NCBI RefSeq assembly: GCF_000745455.1
Contig: NZ_JQJI01000024.1
Location: 1 to 34,738 of the forward strand
DNA: 34,738 bases
Reading direction: 5' to 3'
Source of the DNA: Mesoaciditoga lauensis cd-1655R = DSM 25116
GTDB lineage: Bacteria; Thermotogota; Thermotogae; Mesoaciditogales; Mesoaciditogaceae
Positions 24,168 through 32,633 of the stretch are shown piece by piece. Position numbers and translations under genes: made by a program. The notes under the pieces are model-generated. The model was not told the DNA's origin. It saw only the letters and a program-made list of their open reading frames with translations, and made no database searches. How positions within the stretch are numbered: the first letter of the stretch is position 1; each line of letters begins with the position of its first letter.

Positions 24168-24172
24168 TTTAC

Positions 24173-26365
24173 GTGAAGGTAAAAGTAAGTGTTTTCGTTT
24201 TAGCGGTACTTTTTGTCAGTGTGTTCTTTTCCAACACGCTTTTACTGTATAAAGGATCAGAACAAGGATATGGAAATTCTATACTGAAGAGGTACGTTGT
24301 GCCTGTTTTGCAAGAAAACAACGAGAACTACAAGCTTGTAGATGTAGAAGCCACACAAGTGTCTTTTAAAGGTATTGATTTTGTCATAAGCTGCTATTAT
24401 TCTTCAAAGATGAAAGATGCAGATAAATATCTCAAAAAGCTCTCTTTTTTTCTCATGAATGGTGGTAAATTATTCATAATAAACAACATAGGAGCATCGA
24501 TGAATGAAAATGGGGAGTTGGTTTCGACTTCTGAGCTGAACGCGGTTTACAATTTTCTGGGCATTTCTTACAAGGGCGGATGGAAAAGCGCAAACATCCA
24601 AAATGTGGATTTTGATCGTGAGTACATTCATCATCTTCCCATTTATGGCAAACGTGGGGTAGAATTTTACACCGTTTTTTCAAAAATGGTTGATGTCATC
24701 GAAAGTGTAAAAATAGATGGAAAAACATACCCGCTTATCATGTTGGGACCACGTGGGGGTGTTTCACTTTTTAATTTCGCATTTGATTCAAGCGGAAAGG
24801 CAGTTCTGGATTTTTCCAAACTCATTTCCGCTTTTTTAATTGGAAATTTGAGTATGCAAAACAGGGTACTTCTCATTGGAAAAGATGAGAACGTCGAAAA
24901 AGCACTGAGTTATGCATTGATACCTTACGATATCTCAAGCAAAGTGAACGATAACGTTCAAAGATATATGGCTATTGTGGAAATAAACGGTCATATCCCT
25001 ATTCAAAACGCTTTGCTTATGAAATACGTATCCGCTGGTGGCGTTTTGATGGTCGCTAGCGATGGAAATGAAACATCAAACGTAAAATCGGCAAAGATAA
25101 ACACAAGCGTTTTCCCACTACCTCCCAATTTTGAACTGCCTTTGTATTCATCTTTGAAAATCATGAAACCTTATCCAAATTCCACAGTTTTGGTCAGCTC
25201 TTCCCAAGACGGGATTCCTCTTGTTTGGAGTTTGAGAGTAGGAAAGGGAAAGATCATATTTTATCCAAAAGGAATGTTGCAAAAATCGTTAAGAGGTGTC
25301 TTTCTTCAGACACTCGTATCGAATGTAGAAAACTCAATTCAATCCATAGTGAATTCGTACACGGTTTTCATAGACGATTTTCCACTTCCATCGTATGGAA
25401 TAAAGAGAGATATGATAACGAAAGAATTCGGTGATGTCACGGATGGAGAATTTTATTACGATATTTGGTGGAAAGACGTGGAAAAAATAGGAAAAGAGAT
25501 GAATTTGAAATACACCACGGCATTTGTTACAAGTTACAACGCGAAAAATAGTTGGCCGTATGACTTTTCCAGCTTACTCTTAACACCTTATCCACTTCTC
25601 GAAATGAAGAGCATAGAAAAAGACGGATATGAGATGGGATTACATGGGTACAATCACCGTTCACCAATAGCACAAAATTGGAATCTTACCAATTTAGAAA
25701 ATTCTTACAAAGCCCTGAAGGCCTTTGTGAAAATAGCATTGGGAGAAAATTACAGGCCAGTGAGTTTTGTGGCACCAAACAATTTGATAGACGATGAAGG
25801 ATTGAAGGCGTTGAAAGATGTTTTCCCTTCCCTGGAACTTGTTGGCACTTCATACGATGCCACTGGAACGTTCAGTGAATATAAAATAGTAAACGGTGTC
25901 GTTGTACTTCCGCGAACGACCGCTGGATATTACCCTGTGAACAAGTTGTTGAAAGATTCGATTTCATCTGTCATGAATTTTGGAACTTACCAATATTTCT
26001 TTCATCCAGATGACCTGTTTTCTTCAGATAGAAATCCATCTCATGAGAGCTGGGATGAAATGAAAGAAAGTATGAAAGAGTTTTTAAGTGATATGCAAAA
26101 TTATTATCCTTGGCTTGAAAATCACTACGCCTATGAAGCGGCAAAGATATTCAAAATTTATCTAACGCAAACGCCATCTTACAAAAGAGACAAAAACGAG
26201 GTAGAAGTTTCCTTGCCATATAACGCTGATATTCCACGATATTTCATGTTTAGATCGTCGGGAAAATTGAATATAGAAGGTGGGAAAATACTTTACAGAT
26301 ATCAGAAATCGAATTTGTATATAATAGAGATGACTTCACGTGTTATGATAATAAAAGTAATTTGA
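24173..26365 (+). CDS. DUF2194 polysaccharide deacetylase (PelA deacetylase half)
   Basis: A 730-residue exported protein with an N-terminal signal or anchor (about 5-25). Residues 30-390 form an alpha/beta region resembling a Rossmann/glutamine-amidotransferase-like fold. The C-terminal half is a NodB-like deacetylase: Asp401-Asp402 in FIDDFPLP, HGYNH (His491 and His495) giving the metal triad D/H-x3-H, then FVAPNN and FFHPDD. This fits DUF2194, associated with Pel clusters, and should N-deacetylate the nascent polymer outside the cytoplasm. The start is GTG 24173, about 10 nt after AAGGAG. The GTG at 24164 sits too close to the SD. The SD lies within the GH114 gene, so the two are coupled. 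Confidence 0.82.
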   Translation: MKVKVSVFVLAVLFVSVFFSNTLLLYKGSEQGYGNSILKRYVVPVLQENNENYKLVDVEATQVSFKGIDFVISCYYSSKMKDADKYLKKLSFFLMNGGKLFIINNIGASMNENGELVSTSELNAVYNFLGISYKGGWKSANIQNVDFDREYIHHLPIYGKRGVEFYTVFSKMVDVIESVKIDGKTYPLIMLGPRGGVSLFNFAFDSSGKAVLDFSKLISAFLIGNLSMQNRVLLIGKDENVEKALSYALIPYDISSKVNDNVQRYMAIVEINGHIPIQNALLMKYVSAGGVLMVASDGNETSNVKSAKINTSVFPLPPNFELPLYSSLKIMKPYPNSTVLVSSSQDGIPLVWSLRVGKGKIIFYPKGMLQKSLRGVFLQTLVSNVENSIQSIVNSYTVFIDDFPLPSYGIKRDMITKEFGDVTDGEFYYDIWWKDVEKIGKEMNLKYTTAFVTSYNAKNSWPYDFSSLLLTPYPLLEMKSIEKDGYEMGLHGYNHRSPIAQNWNLTNLENSYKALKAFVKIALGENYRPVSFVAPNNLIDDEGLKALKDVFPSLELVGTSYDATGTFSEYKIVNGVVVLPRTTAGYYPVNKLLKDSISSVMNFGTYQYFFHPDDLFSSDRNPSHESWDEMKESMKEFLSDMQNYYPWLENHYAYEAAKIFKIYLTQTPSYKRDKNEVEVSLPYNADIPRYFMFRSSGKLNIEGGKILYRYQKSNLYIIEMTSRVMIIKVI

Positions 26366-26381
26366 AAAAGGTTGATGAAAA

Positions 26382-27764
26382 TTGGCAGGGATAGGATTTA
26401 AACTACAAAGGATGTTGGCAAAAAACACACTTACTACCACTGCGATGGCTTTGCTTTATTCGGCGTTGATTTCAGCAGGGCCATGGCTTATCATGTCTTT
26501 GAACGTTTTCTTCATTCAATATTTTTCAAAGGAAATAAACATCGAATTCTTTAAAATCTCTCTGGCCTATGCCTTCATATTTTCGACCGTTATAGACGGT
26601 TTCTTCAGTTTTGTTATAAACAGAAGAATATCAGACCTAGCATACGCCAATAATACCCATCAGATATACAGAGAGTATTCTGCCAATGTATTTTTGATTT
26701 TTTCCATAGCCGTCGCTGTTGCGTTTTTCTTCTATTTTTTCCATAGGGGATATACCGTTTGGCAAATAATTCTTCCTTCTTACCTATTTGTAACCCTCTC
26801 CGTACTTTGGATCCAAGTCATATACGCTTCCATGATAGAGAAATTCTCCTATCTCATCTTTTCTTTCGTTATTGGGAATGCTTTTTCTCTTTTGTCTATA
26901 GCATTTATCCATGTAAATGAAGCTTGGACTTACTTGCTGTACGATATAGGAATTGGTTTCATAGTTTACGCTTTGCATTTCATCATATTCAAGAACCTTA
27001 AATCTGAGGGGTTCTCGTTTTCCGTATTTTCGCAAATGAAAAAGTATTGGGAGAACATGCTTGTAGGGCTTTTTTACTATTCTTCAATTTGGATTGATGA
27101 TTTTGTGGCATGGTTCTTCTTGGGAAAGAATTTTTACAACGGTTACAGACTTGCGCCTTCATACGATATTCCGATGTTCCTTTCTTATCTTTTCATAATT
27201 CCAACGATGATCCTTTTTGTCATAAACATAGAAGTTGGATTTTACGAACAGTACAAATCTTTCTACAACTTATTGGAACATAATGGAACGCTTGAAGAGA
27301 TCAAAAAGAAGAAAAAACTCATGGATATGTATCTCGGGCATGCCATTTTGATGGTTTTTGCCGTTCAAATAGTCTCTTCTTTTGTGGGATTGATAATAAG
27401 CATGCCAATGGTGGTATATTTGAACCTTCCCCCCGAATCGTTAGGCATATTGCGTTTGGGAATTTTGGGAGCCACTTTTAACGCGTTTTTCTTGTTTTTC
27501 TTGTTGATAACATTCTATTTTGATTTTAGAAAAGTGGCATATCGTGCAACCGCGATTACTCTCTCAATAAATTTCGGTCTTTCGATTTTAACCACAAAAA
27601 CGTACCCAGCACTTGGATTCACCGTATCCTTTTTAATCGGGACAAGTTATCTGATGGTTGAATTTTTTAAAAGATATGATTCGCTCATTTACGTTGAATA
27701 CACAAGACAAAAAAGCACGTTGAAAATCGGAAAGGTGAAGGTATGGAAAAATGAAAAAGCGTAG
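26382..27764 (+). CDS. pelG: Pel exporter/flippase PelG
   Basis: A 460-residue polytopic membrane protein with about 12 predicted helices, of the PST/MATE-like exporter superfamily. The N-terminus AGIGFKLQRMLAKNTLTT and the following LISAGPWLIMSLNVF are characteristic of PelG, which moves the PelF-made polymer across the inner membrane. It starts with TTG (26382) about 10 nt after AAAAGG. An ATG 7 nt upstream is out of frame, and the MAGIGF start matches other PelG proteins. It lies 16 nt after the deacetylase gene and overlaps the start of the PelD-like gene. Confidence 0.93.
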   Translation: MAGIGFKLQRMLAKNTLTTTAMALLYSALISAGPWLIMSLNVFFIQYFSKEINIEFFKISLAYAFIFSTVIDGFFSFVINRRISDLAYANNTHQIYREYSANVFLIFSIAVAVAFFFYFFHRGYTVWQIILPSYLFVTLSVLWIQVIYASMIEKFSYLIFSFVIGNAFSLLSIAFIHVNEAWTYLLYDIGIGFIVYALHFIIFKNLKSEGFSFSVFSQMKKYWENMLVGLFYYSSIWIDDFVAWFFLGKNFYNGYRLAPSYDIPMFLSYLFIIPTMILFVINIEVGFYEQYKSFYNLLEHNGTLEEIKKKKKLMDMYLGHAILMVFAVQIVSSFVGLIISMPMVVYLNLPPESLGILRLGILGATFNAFFLFFLLITFYFDFRKVAYRATAITLSINFGLSILTTKTYPALGFTVSFLIGTSYLMVEFFKRYDSLIYVEYTRQKSTLKIGKVKVWKNEKA

Positions 27765-28953
27765 GTATCTAACAATTTCTTTGGAAACGGCTTCGTTAAC
27801 TGCTTTTATATTGTTGATAGACGTTATAGGAAAGCATGAAGGATTCTTCAATTACTCTTTCAACCCTTACTGGATAACTGTTTTTTTGGCCAGCGTATGG
27901 TGGGGCTTGGATGCATTTCTGATAAGCTCGACAGAATTTATGGTAGCGCTGATGTTTTCATTTTACTTTCAAAAGATGCCGCTTGATCCCTTCACCTTCT
28001 CATCCGCTTTGACGATAGGAGCCGTCTTTGGGGCGTTGTTCGGAATGGTGGGAGAAACTCATAAGCGTAAGATATTGAGACTGACCTACGAAATAGAAGA
28101 GAAAGATGGAAAAATATCAGAGCAAGAAAATACCATAAATGAAATGCAACGAACGCTTGAAATGCTAAAAGAAAATTTATTCTTGGAAGGAAATGGTCTT
28201 TCTCTCATTTTTCAGCGCCTGCGTGAATTGGAGGTTTCAGACGCAGAAGAGATGCTTTCAAGATTTGTTGAAGTGCTTTCAGATATCTTTGAGGTGAAAT
28301 CGTTATCCATTTACAAAGAGAAAAAGGGATTTTTGAGGTTTGTCGTGGGAAAGGGAAAAAGGCACTTACCCAACTCTCTAAAACCAGAGGATTCTTTGGT
28401 GATAAAGGAAGCGTATAAAAAGGGAATAGGACTCATATACGACGTACTTCTCTCTGAGGAAATCAAAGAGTATGAACCTTGGGTGGCTGTTTTGATAGGC
28501 GAACCGGGAAATAATGAAGGCATCATCGTAATAGAAGACGTGGACAAACTTTCACGCCCCTTTGCGGATTATATGTACGCGATAGCGCAGTGGTTTCATG
28601 CCAATTTTGAGAATGCAAAATTGATAACTTCGCAATCTGCCTTTAAGCATAAGCTAACCGATGGCACGTGGGACGAATTTTATTACAAAAAAATGAAAAA
28701 CATTTACGAAGAAAGAATGAAAAAATTTGGGATTCCATATGCTGAGCTATGCTTGGAAGTAAACGAAAAAATCATCATAGGTTTAATACAAGAATTCAGA
28801 AGCGATGATTTTTCTACCATTGTGAAAAGAGAGGATGGTAAGGTTACACTGAAAGTGCTGCTTTCGGTGTGTGATGATAAAAATAAGGAGTTGATTTCCA
28901 ATAGGCTCAAAAACAAGTATGAAGATAATATATCACCTCTTGATGATTGTTAA
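27751..28953 (+). CDS. pelD: PelD-like c-di-GMP receptor
   Basis: A 400-residue membrane protein with the PelD order. Four N-terminal helices (about 8-105) are followed by a coiled coil (KRKILRLTYEIEEKDGKISEQENTINEMQRTLEML, about 110-145), a GAF domain (about 160-285) and a C-terminal degenerate GGDEF domain (about 310-385). The GGDEF catalytic motif is replaced by KREDGKVTL, so no cyclase activity is expected. The upstream inhibitory-site motif RxxD is intact as Arg350-Ser-Asp-Asp353, in the spacing used by PelD to bind c-di-GMP. It should switch Pel synthesis on when c-di-GMP rises. It overlaps both the pelG and pelE-like genes. Confidence 0.82.
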   Translation: MKKRRYLTISLETASLTAFILLIDVIGKHEGFFNYSFNPYWITVFLASVWWGLDAFLISSTEFMVALMFSFYFQKMPLDPFTFSSALTIGAVFGALFGMVGETHKRKILRLTYEIEEKDGKISEQENTINEMQRTLEMLKENLFLEGNGLSLIFQRLRELEVSDAEEMLSRFVEVLSDIFEVKSLSIYKEKKGFLRFVVGKGKRHLPNSLKPEDSLVIKEAYKKGIGLIYDVLLSEEIKEYEPWVAVLIGEPGNNEGIIVIEDVDKLSRPFADYMYAIAQWFHANFENAKLITSQSAFKHKLTDGTWDEFYYKKMKNIYEERMKKFGIPYAELCLEVNEKIIIGLIQEFRSDDFSTIVKREDGKVTLKVLLSVCDDKNKELISNRLKNKYEDNISPLDDC

Positions 28954-29773
28954 CGGCGTATTTGGCGTCGTAAACGTTTATCTAGCAGTAGATGATAAAA
29001 TCAAAGCTTTGAATTTCGCGATCTTCGCGGCCAATCTGATCGTGCTTTATGCAATTCGTCGTGATATATCATCCGTTGTTGTGGCGGTTTTAACATATCC
29101 ACTGGGTCTGTTCACCCCTATTTGGATAAATCGCGAACCCTTTTTCAAATCTTTCTGGAAGGAAGAAAAAGGTTACGGAAAGTTCAGGAGCTCCAAATAT
29201 TTAAATAGCATGCCATTAAAGGTAATTTCCAAACTTGGAAGCGTTGCCCAAAAGAAAGCCGCAATATTGGAAATAAAAGAACTTGTAAAAAAAGGCATTG
29301 AAGTAAAGGACAACATGAAAATGCTCACGCAGTTTCTTTCAAGTGAAAATCAAGACGTAGCGCTTTACGCCTCTGAAGCGATAAACGAAATAGAAGGTTA
29401 TTATGTGGAAGAAATCGCAAAGTTAGAACATGACTCAAAACCAGAAGCCGTTGTAAAATTCTGTTATATGGTATTGAACGTGATAAAAACAGATTTGATA
29501 GTTGGACGTTTGAAGGATTATTATGAAAACGTTGTTGTGGAAAAAGCCGAATTGATAAAAGAGTCCCATCCTGTTGATTATCATATCATCATGTATGAGG
29601 CAACTTCAAACATTAAATATCTTGAAGAAGGATTTGAAGAAACTTCTTCTGACAAGCTTCTCTCACTTCTTTTTGTCCAAACTGTAAAGGAAAGAAAATA
29701 TACCATGGCTCACGAAATTGCGAGCCAATTCCCCGAAATAGTGGAAAAGATAACGAATGTGAACTTGTTTTAA
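28919..29773 (+). CDS. pelE: PelE-like membrane/helical-repeat protein
   Basis: A 284-residue protein. Two or three N-terminal membrane helices (about 3-22, 29-46, 50-68) precede a cytoplasmic all-helical region (about 100-284) with HEAT/TPR-like repeats (LTQFLSSENQDVALYASEAINEIE; EAVVKFCYMVLNVIK). This matches PelE, which in Pel systems complexes with PelD and PelF at the inner membrane. It overlaps the 3' end of the PelD gene by 35 nt. Sequence similarity is too weak for certainty; architecture and position (after pelD, last in the operon) support the call. Confidence 0.68.
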   Translation: MKIIYHLLMIVNGVFGVVNVYLAVDDKIKALNFAIFAANLIVLYAIRRDISSVVVAVLTYPLGLFTPIWINREPFFKSFWKEEKGYGKFRSSKYLNSMPLKVISKLGSVAQKKAAILEIKELVKKGIEVKDNMKMLTQFLSSENQDVALYASEAINEIEGYYVEEIAKLEHDSKPEAVVKFCYMVLNVIKTDLIVGRLKDYYENVVVEKAELIKESHPVDYHIIMYEATSNIKYLEEGFEETSSDKLLSLLFVQTVKERKYTMAHEIASQFPEIVEKITNVNLF

Positions 29774-29799
29774 AACCCCCGAATTTCTTCGGGAGTTTT
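29772..29799. terminator. Bidirectional terminator between pelE and lpd
   Basis: AAAACCCCCGAA (29772-29783) and TTCGGGAGTTTT (29788-29799) form a 12-bp stem with one mismatch, which is a G-T pair in minus-strand RNA. The loop is TTTC, and T tracts occur in both directions. It overlaps the pelE stop codon and lies 5 bp past the lpd stop. Confidence 0.85.
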
Positions 29800-29803
29800 A
29801 AAA

Positions 29804-31162
29804 TTACTTGTCTATTGGCATTCCCAACGCATCTTCTGCGCTCTGCATCACTATTTCGGATATCGTTGGATGAGGATGGATGTGTTCAACAAGCTTTTCG
29901 AGTGTAAATCCGTTTTGGACTGCTAAAACACCTTCCATAAGTATTTCCGTTGTCATCGGGCCAACTGCCGTAAAACCAAGTATCACTCCGTTTTTATCGC
30001 TGAGTATCTTGGCAAATCCTTCATTTGATTCCAAAGTTCGAGCCCTTCCCAGAGCACTCATCGGAAAGACACCCTTTTTGTACTCTATTCCTTTCTTTTT
30101 CAGTTCATCTTCTCCTTTACCCACCATTGCGATCTCCGGCTTCGAGAACACAACGCTTGGCACGGCCCTGTAATCTATCTCCACTTTTTTCCCGTTCATG
30201 TTGCTTACCGCCACAATACCCTCACGTGATGCCACATGTGCCAACATGTATTTTCCATTTATATCTCCTGCGGCGTATATATTTTCTATGTTTGTTCTCA
30301 TACTAAGATCCGTTATAACATTTCCTCTCTTATCCAATTCTATTCCAAGCGATTTCACATCGTCAAAAACGTTTGATTTTCTTCCAACGCTTAAAAGTAT
30401 CTTGTCAAATTCGTCTTCAAACTTTTCTTCTCCCTCAAAGGTGACAAGATATTTGTCATGCTTTTTCTCAACGGAGAGAGTCTTGGTTTTGACATGAAGC
30501 TGTATTCCACGTTTTTTCAAGGAGTTGGAAACGACTTCCACCACATCTTCATCCATTGCCGGAAGAATGTGATCCATTATCTCCACGATGGTAACTTGGC
30601 AATTGAAAGAGGAAAAGAAAGTTGCCATTTCCACTCCTATAACGCCACCACCAACTATTAACAACTTTCGAGGGATTTCATTTATCGAAAAAATTTCATC
30701 GCTTGTTAGAACTCCATCAACATCAAATGGAGGGAATTTTATAGGATGTGAGCCTTGAGAGAGGAGCAGATATTTTGATTCTACCTCTTTATCTCCTATT
30801 TTTACCCTATTTGTGCTTTTAACTTCTGCATGTCCGTTAAAGAAATCAACGGAATTCTTTTTAAGAAGAAACTCGATTCCCTTTCTGTTTCTCAATACAA
30901 TCCTATTCGTGCGCGAAGCCACTTTTTTAATATCTATTCCTGGATTTTCAACGCTTATTCCAAACTTTTGGGATCTTTTGATTTCATCAAAGAGTTCAGA
31001 GGATGCGAGCCATGCCTTTGTGGGAATACAACCAACATTTGTACATGTACCACCCAAAAATCTATCTTCAGCTATGCCAACCTTCATTCCTAATTGGGAA
31101 GCCCTAATAGCAGCCACGTACCCGGCTGGCCCTCCCCCTACAACGAAAAGATCGTATGTCAT
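29804..31162 (-). CDS. lpdA: Dihydrolipoyl dehydrogenase-type oxidoreductase
   Basis: FAD-dependent pyridine-nucleotide disulfide oxidoreductase of 452 residues that interconverts lipoyl dithiol/disulfide with NAD(H). It has the FAD-binding VVGGGPAGYVAAIRA, the redox-active GGTCTNVGCIPTK (Cys40, Cys45), the NAD-binding VGGGVIGVEMATFFSSF, the second FAD motif NIYAAGDINGKYMLAHVA and C-terminal HIHPHPTISE with the catalytic base His. The SD GGAGGC precedes the ATG. It is the last gene of the sulfur-relay operon, and its partner is presumably the lipoyl-carrier protein just upstream. No pyruvate dehydrogenase or glycine-cleavage genes are nearby. Confidence 0.95.
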   Translation of the reverse strand: MTYDLFVVGGGPAGYVAAIRASQLGMKVGIAEDRFLGGTCTNVGCIPTKAWLASSELFDEIKRSQKFGISVENPGIDIKKVASRTNRIVLRNRKGIEFLLKKNSVDFFNGHAEVKSTNRVKIGDKEVESKYLLLSQGSHPIKFPPFDVDGVLTSDEIFSINEIPRKLLIVGGGVIGVEMATFFSSFNCQVTIVEIMDHILPAMDEDVVEVVSNSLKKRGIQLHVKTKTLSVEKKHDKYLVTFEGEEKFEDEFDKILLSVGRKSNVFDDVKSLGIELDKRGNVITDLSMRTNIENIYAAGDINGKYMLAHVASREGIVAVSNMNGKKVEIDYRAVPSVVFSKPEIAMVGKGEDELKKKGIEYKKGVFPMSALGRARTLESNEGFAKILSDKNGVILGFTAVGPMTTEILMEGVLAVQNGFTLEKLVEHIHPHPTISEIVMQSAEDALGMPIDK

Positions 31163-31201
31163 GAATCTAGCGCCTCCTTTTTATGATAAATCACGTCATA
31201 T

Positions 31202-31207
31202 ATTATA
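31202..31207 (-). promoter_or_regulatory. Possible internal -10 box upstream of lpd
   Basis: A perfect minus-strand TATAAT in the 96-bp gap between the lipoyl-carrier gene and lpd. No convincing -35 is seen (TTGGTG is 20 bp away). If real, it would uncouple lpd from the operon. Confidence 0.3.
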
Positions 31208-31258
31208 CACGGCAGTGGCTTTCTTTTCACCAATTTCGATGGATGCCTTCTTAAGGCT

Positions 31259-31600
31259 TTATTCCTCATCCTTTAACTCTTCTATCTCCCTTGAATTGCT
31301 TAATTCGATCTTGCACAGCCAACCTTTTCCCTCTGGATCGGTGTTGAGAATTTCCGGATTGTTTTCCACTTCTTCATTTACAGCTATAACCTTCCCACTT
31401 AGTGGTGAGGGGATATCGTTTTCGGTTTTTATGGCTTCTATTGAGAAAAGTGTATCACCTTTTTTTATTTCTTTTCCAGGTGATGGAAGATCTACATGAA
31501 CTATATCGCCTAATTCATCGAGCTTTTGCTTTGTTATTCCAACAATTCCCACGTTGCCTTCTATCAAAATGTATTCGTTTGTGTCAGTGTACTTTTTCAT
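31259..31600 (-). CDS. GcvH-like lipoyl carrier protein
   Basis: A 113-residue lipoyl-domain protein of the GcvH superfamily. The lipoylation site is Lys58 in FSIEAIKTENDIPSPLSG. NVGIVGITKQKLDELGDIVHVDLP and the C-terminal NNPEILNTDPEGKGWLCKIEL are GcvH hallmarks. The N-terminus is about 10 residues shorter than typical GcvH. In some sulfur oxidisers, GcvH-like lipoate-binding proteins (LbpA) are encoded with TusA and DsrE homologues and serve sulfur metabolism instead of glycine cleavage. The position here, between the DsrEFH-like genes and Lpd with no gcvT or gcvP, suggests such a role. The SD GGAG is 7 nt from the ATG. Confidence 0.85.
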   Translation of the reverse strand: MKKYTDTNEYILIEGNVGIVGITKQKLDELGDIVHVDLPSPGKEIKKGDTLFSIEAIKTENDIPSPLSGKVIAVNEEVENNPEILNTDPEGKGWLCKIELSNSREIEELKDEE

Positions 31601-31616
31601 CTTTCTCTCCTTCTTT

Positions 31617-31889
31617 CTATCCTATGAACTTCTCTTCTTTTTCTATTATGTCCATAAAAGAAGAGTAATCTATGAGCTTTACATGTGAGTCTTTTTCCGA
31701 GTAGCCCCTTGCTAAAAAATCTTCTTTAATGGCATAAATTTTCCCCTTAACCTTTTTTTCAATATCTTCTTTGAGAGCCCAAAAAACACCGTTTTGTATC
31801 AACACCACACTATCTTCTTCCTTAGTCGTGTTTATTTTTATCCTCTCAGCTGGATTATCAAATCCGTACTTTATCAAAACAAGCGCCAT
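31617..31889 (-). CDS. DsrH/TusB-family sulfur-relay protein
   Basis: A 90-residue single-domain protein. VVLIQNGVFWALKED, GKIYAIKEDFLARGY and VKLIDYSSFMDIIEK match the conserved blocks of DsrH/TusB, the smallest subunit of the DsrEFH/TusBCD heterohexamer. It contains no cysteine at all, so it cannot itself carry a persulfide. The longest frame starts at a GTG (31898) that directly follows the SD (GAGAGG). The ATG at 31889, 9 nt downstream, gives the usual N-terminal strand MALVLIKYG. It lies between the DsrF-like gene and the lipoyl carrier in the same operon. Confidence 0.78.
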   Translation of the reverse strand: MALVLIKYGFDNPAERIKINTTKEEDSVVLIQNGVFWALKEDIEKKVKGKIYAIKEDFLARGYSEKDSHVKLIDYSSFMDIIEKEEKFIG

Positions 31890-31902
31890 TTTTATCACCC
31901 TC

Positions 31903-32259
31903 TCACATGTATATCACGTAATCAAACGAATGGAAAAAATCGCTTAAATCCCTTTCGTCTATGATCTTTGCTCCGAAATTTTCATCTATATTCTTAACTT
32001 TGTACTTTTCAATATGCTCTTTTACCCCGTAAACTGGAGTTTCATACCTTTTTATGAATCTATGAACTATCTTAATTGGAAGCAAATTCAAACTTTCCGG
32101 CTTTGTGTCGGCAGACAAAGAAGCTGATGCGCTTTCCATAAGCAAGACAGCTGGTTCTATGTCTTCGCCGTACATTCCAAAAGCCGTTCTAAACGCTTCA
32201 TTCGTCCATATGGATCCCACCGGCGCTTGGTAGACAACAAAAAGCACTTTCTTTTCCAC
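31903..32259 (-). CDS. DsrF/TusC-family sulfur-relay protein
   Basis: A 118-residue protein with KKVLFVVYQAPVGSIWTNEAFRTAFGMYG at the N-terminus, AVLLMESASASLSADTKP in the middle (compare the VFF..DGV...LPGQ.P block of TusC) and the C-terminal SFDYVIYM resembling NYDVIL of the family. It lacks cysteine, as expected for a structural subunit. An ATG at 32268 directly abuts the SD (AAGGAG), so the GTG at 32259, 9 nt downstream, is preferred. It follows the DsrE-like gene by 15 nt. Confidence 0.74.
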   Translation of the reverse strand: MEKKVLFVVYQAPVGSIWTNEAFRTAFGMYGEDIEPAVLLMESASASLSADTKPESLNLLPIKIVHRFIKRYETPVYGVKEHIEKYKVKNIDENFGAKIIDERDLSDFFHSFDYVIYM

Positions 32260-32274
32260 ATCTCTCATCTCCTT

Positions 32275-32631
32275 TTAAGCCATAAGGCTTATGAACCTAT
32301 CCGATTCGTATATCAATTCGGCAAGCTCCGGAACACCGCTAGGTACAGCACCTTCTATGATCATGTCTTTGGTTACCCCTCTGTAATCCATACATATTCC
32401 GCATATATCAACTTTTAGCCCTTTTTCAGCTATCATTTTTTCTAAAGTCTTTGGAATATTTCTGTCTTGCCTTACGGGCTTAACCAATTTGTTCGAAGCC
32501 AACGCCGAATCGCAAAAGAGAAATATTTTTACTTCATGCCCTCTTTTCAAAGCCTCATCGGCTATTTTAATTGCCGTATCTAAATCTTCGTAAGTGTAAG
32601 GGGGATTCATAACTTGAATTGTGATTTTCAT
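32275..32631 (-). CDS. DsrE/TusD-family persulfide carrier
   Basis: A 118-residue DsrE-like protein: MKITIQVMNPPYTYEDLDTAIKIADEALKRGHEVKIFLFCDSAL followed by VDICGICMDYRGV. Cys77 and Cys80 sit where DsrE/TusD (catalytic Cys78) binds the transferred sulfur. With the DsrF- and DsrH-like proteins it should form a heterohexamer that receives persulfide sulfur from TusA. The longest frame begins inside the transporter gene. The SD GGGAGG followed by ATG at 32631 (8 nt) sets the start, 2 nt after the transporter stop codon. Confidence 0.83.
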   Translation of the reverse strand: MKITIQVMNPPYTYEDLDTAIKIADEALKRGHEVKIFLFCDSALASNKLVKPVRQDRNIPKTLEKMIAEKGLKVDICGICMDYRGVTKDMIIEGAVPSGVPELAELIYESDRFISLMA

Positions 32632-32633
32632 AT

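Noticed and set aside
30813-31499. 228-codon plus-strand frame antisense to lpd and the lipoyl-protein gene
   Set aside because: It is a shadow of two well-supported genes, with no SD and a Ser/Phe-rich composition typical of antisense frames.
31259-31600. Ordinary glycine-cleavage GcvH
   Set aside because: Not excluded by sequence, but no gcvT or gcvP is nearby, the N-terminus is short and the gene is embedded in a sulfur-relay operon.
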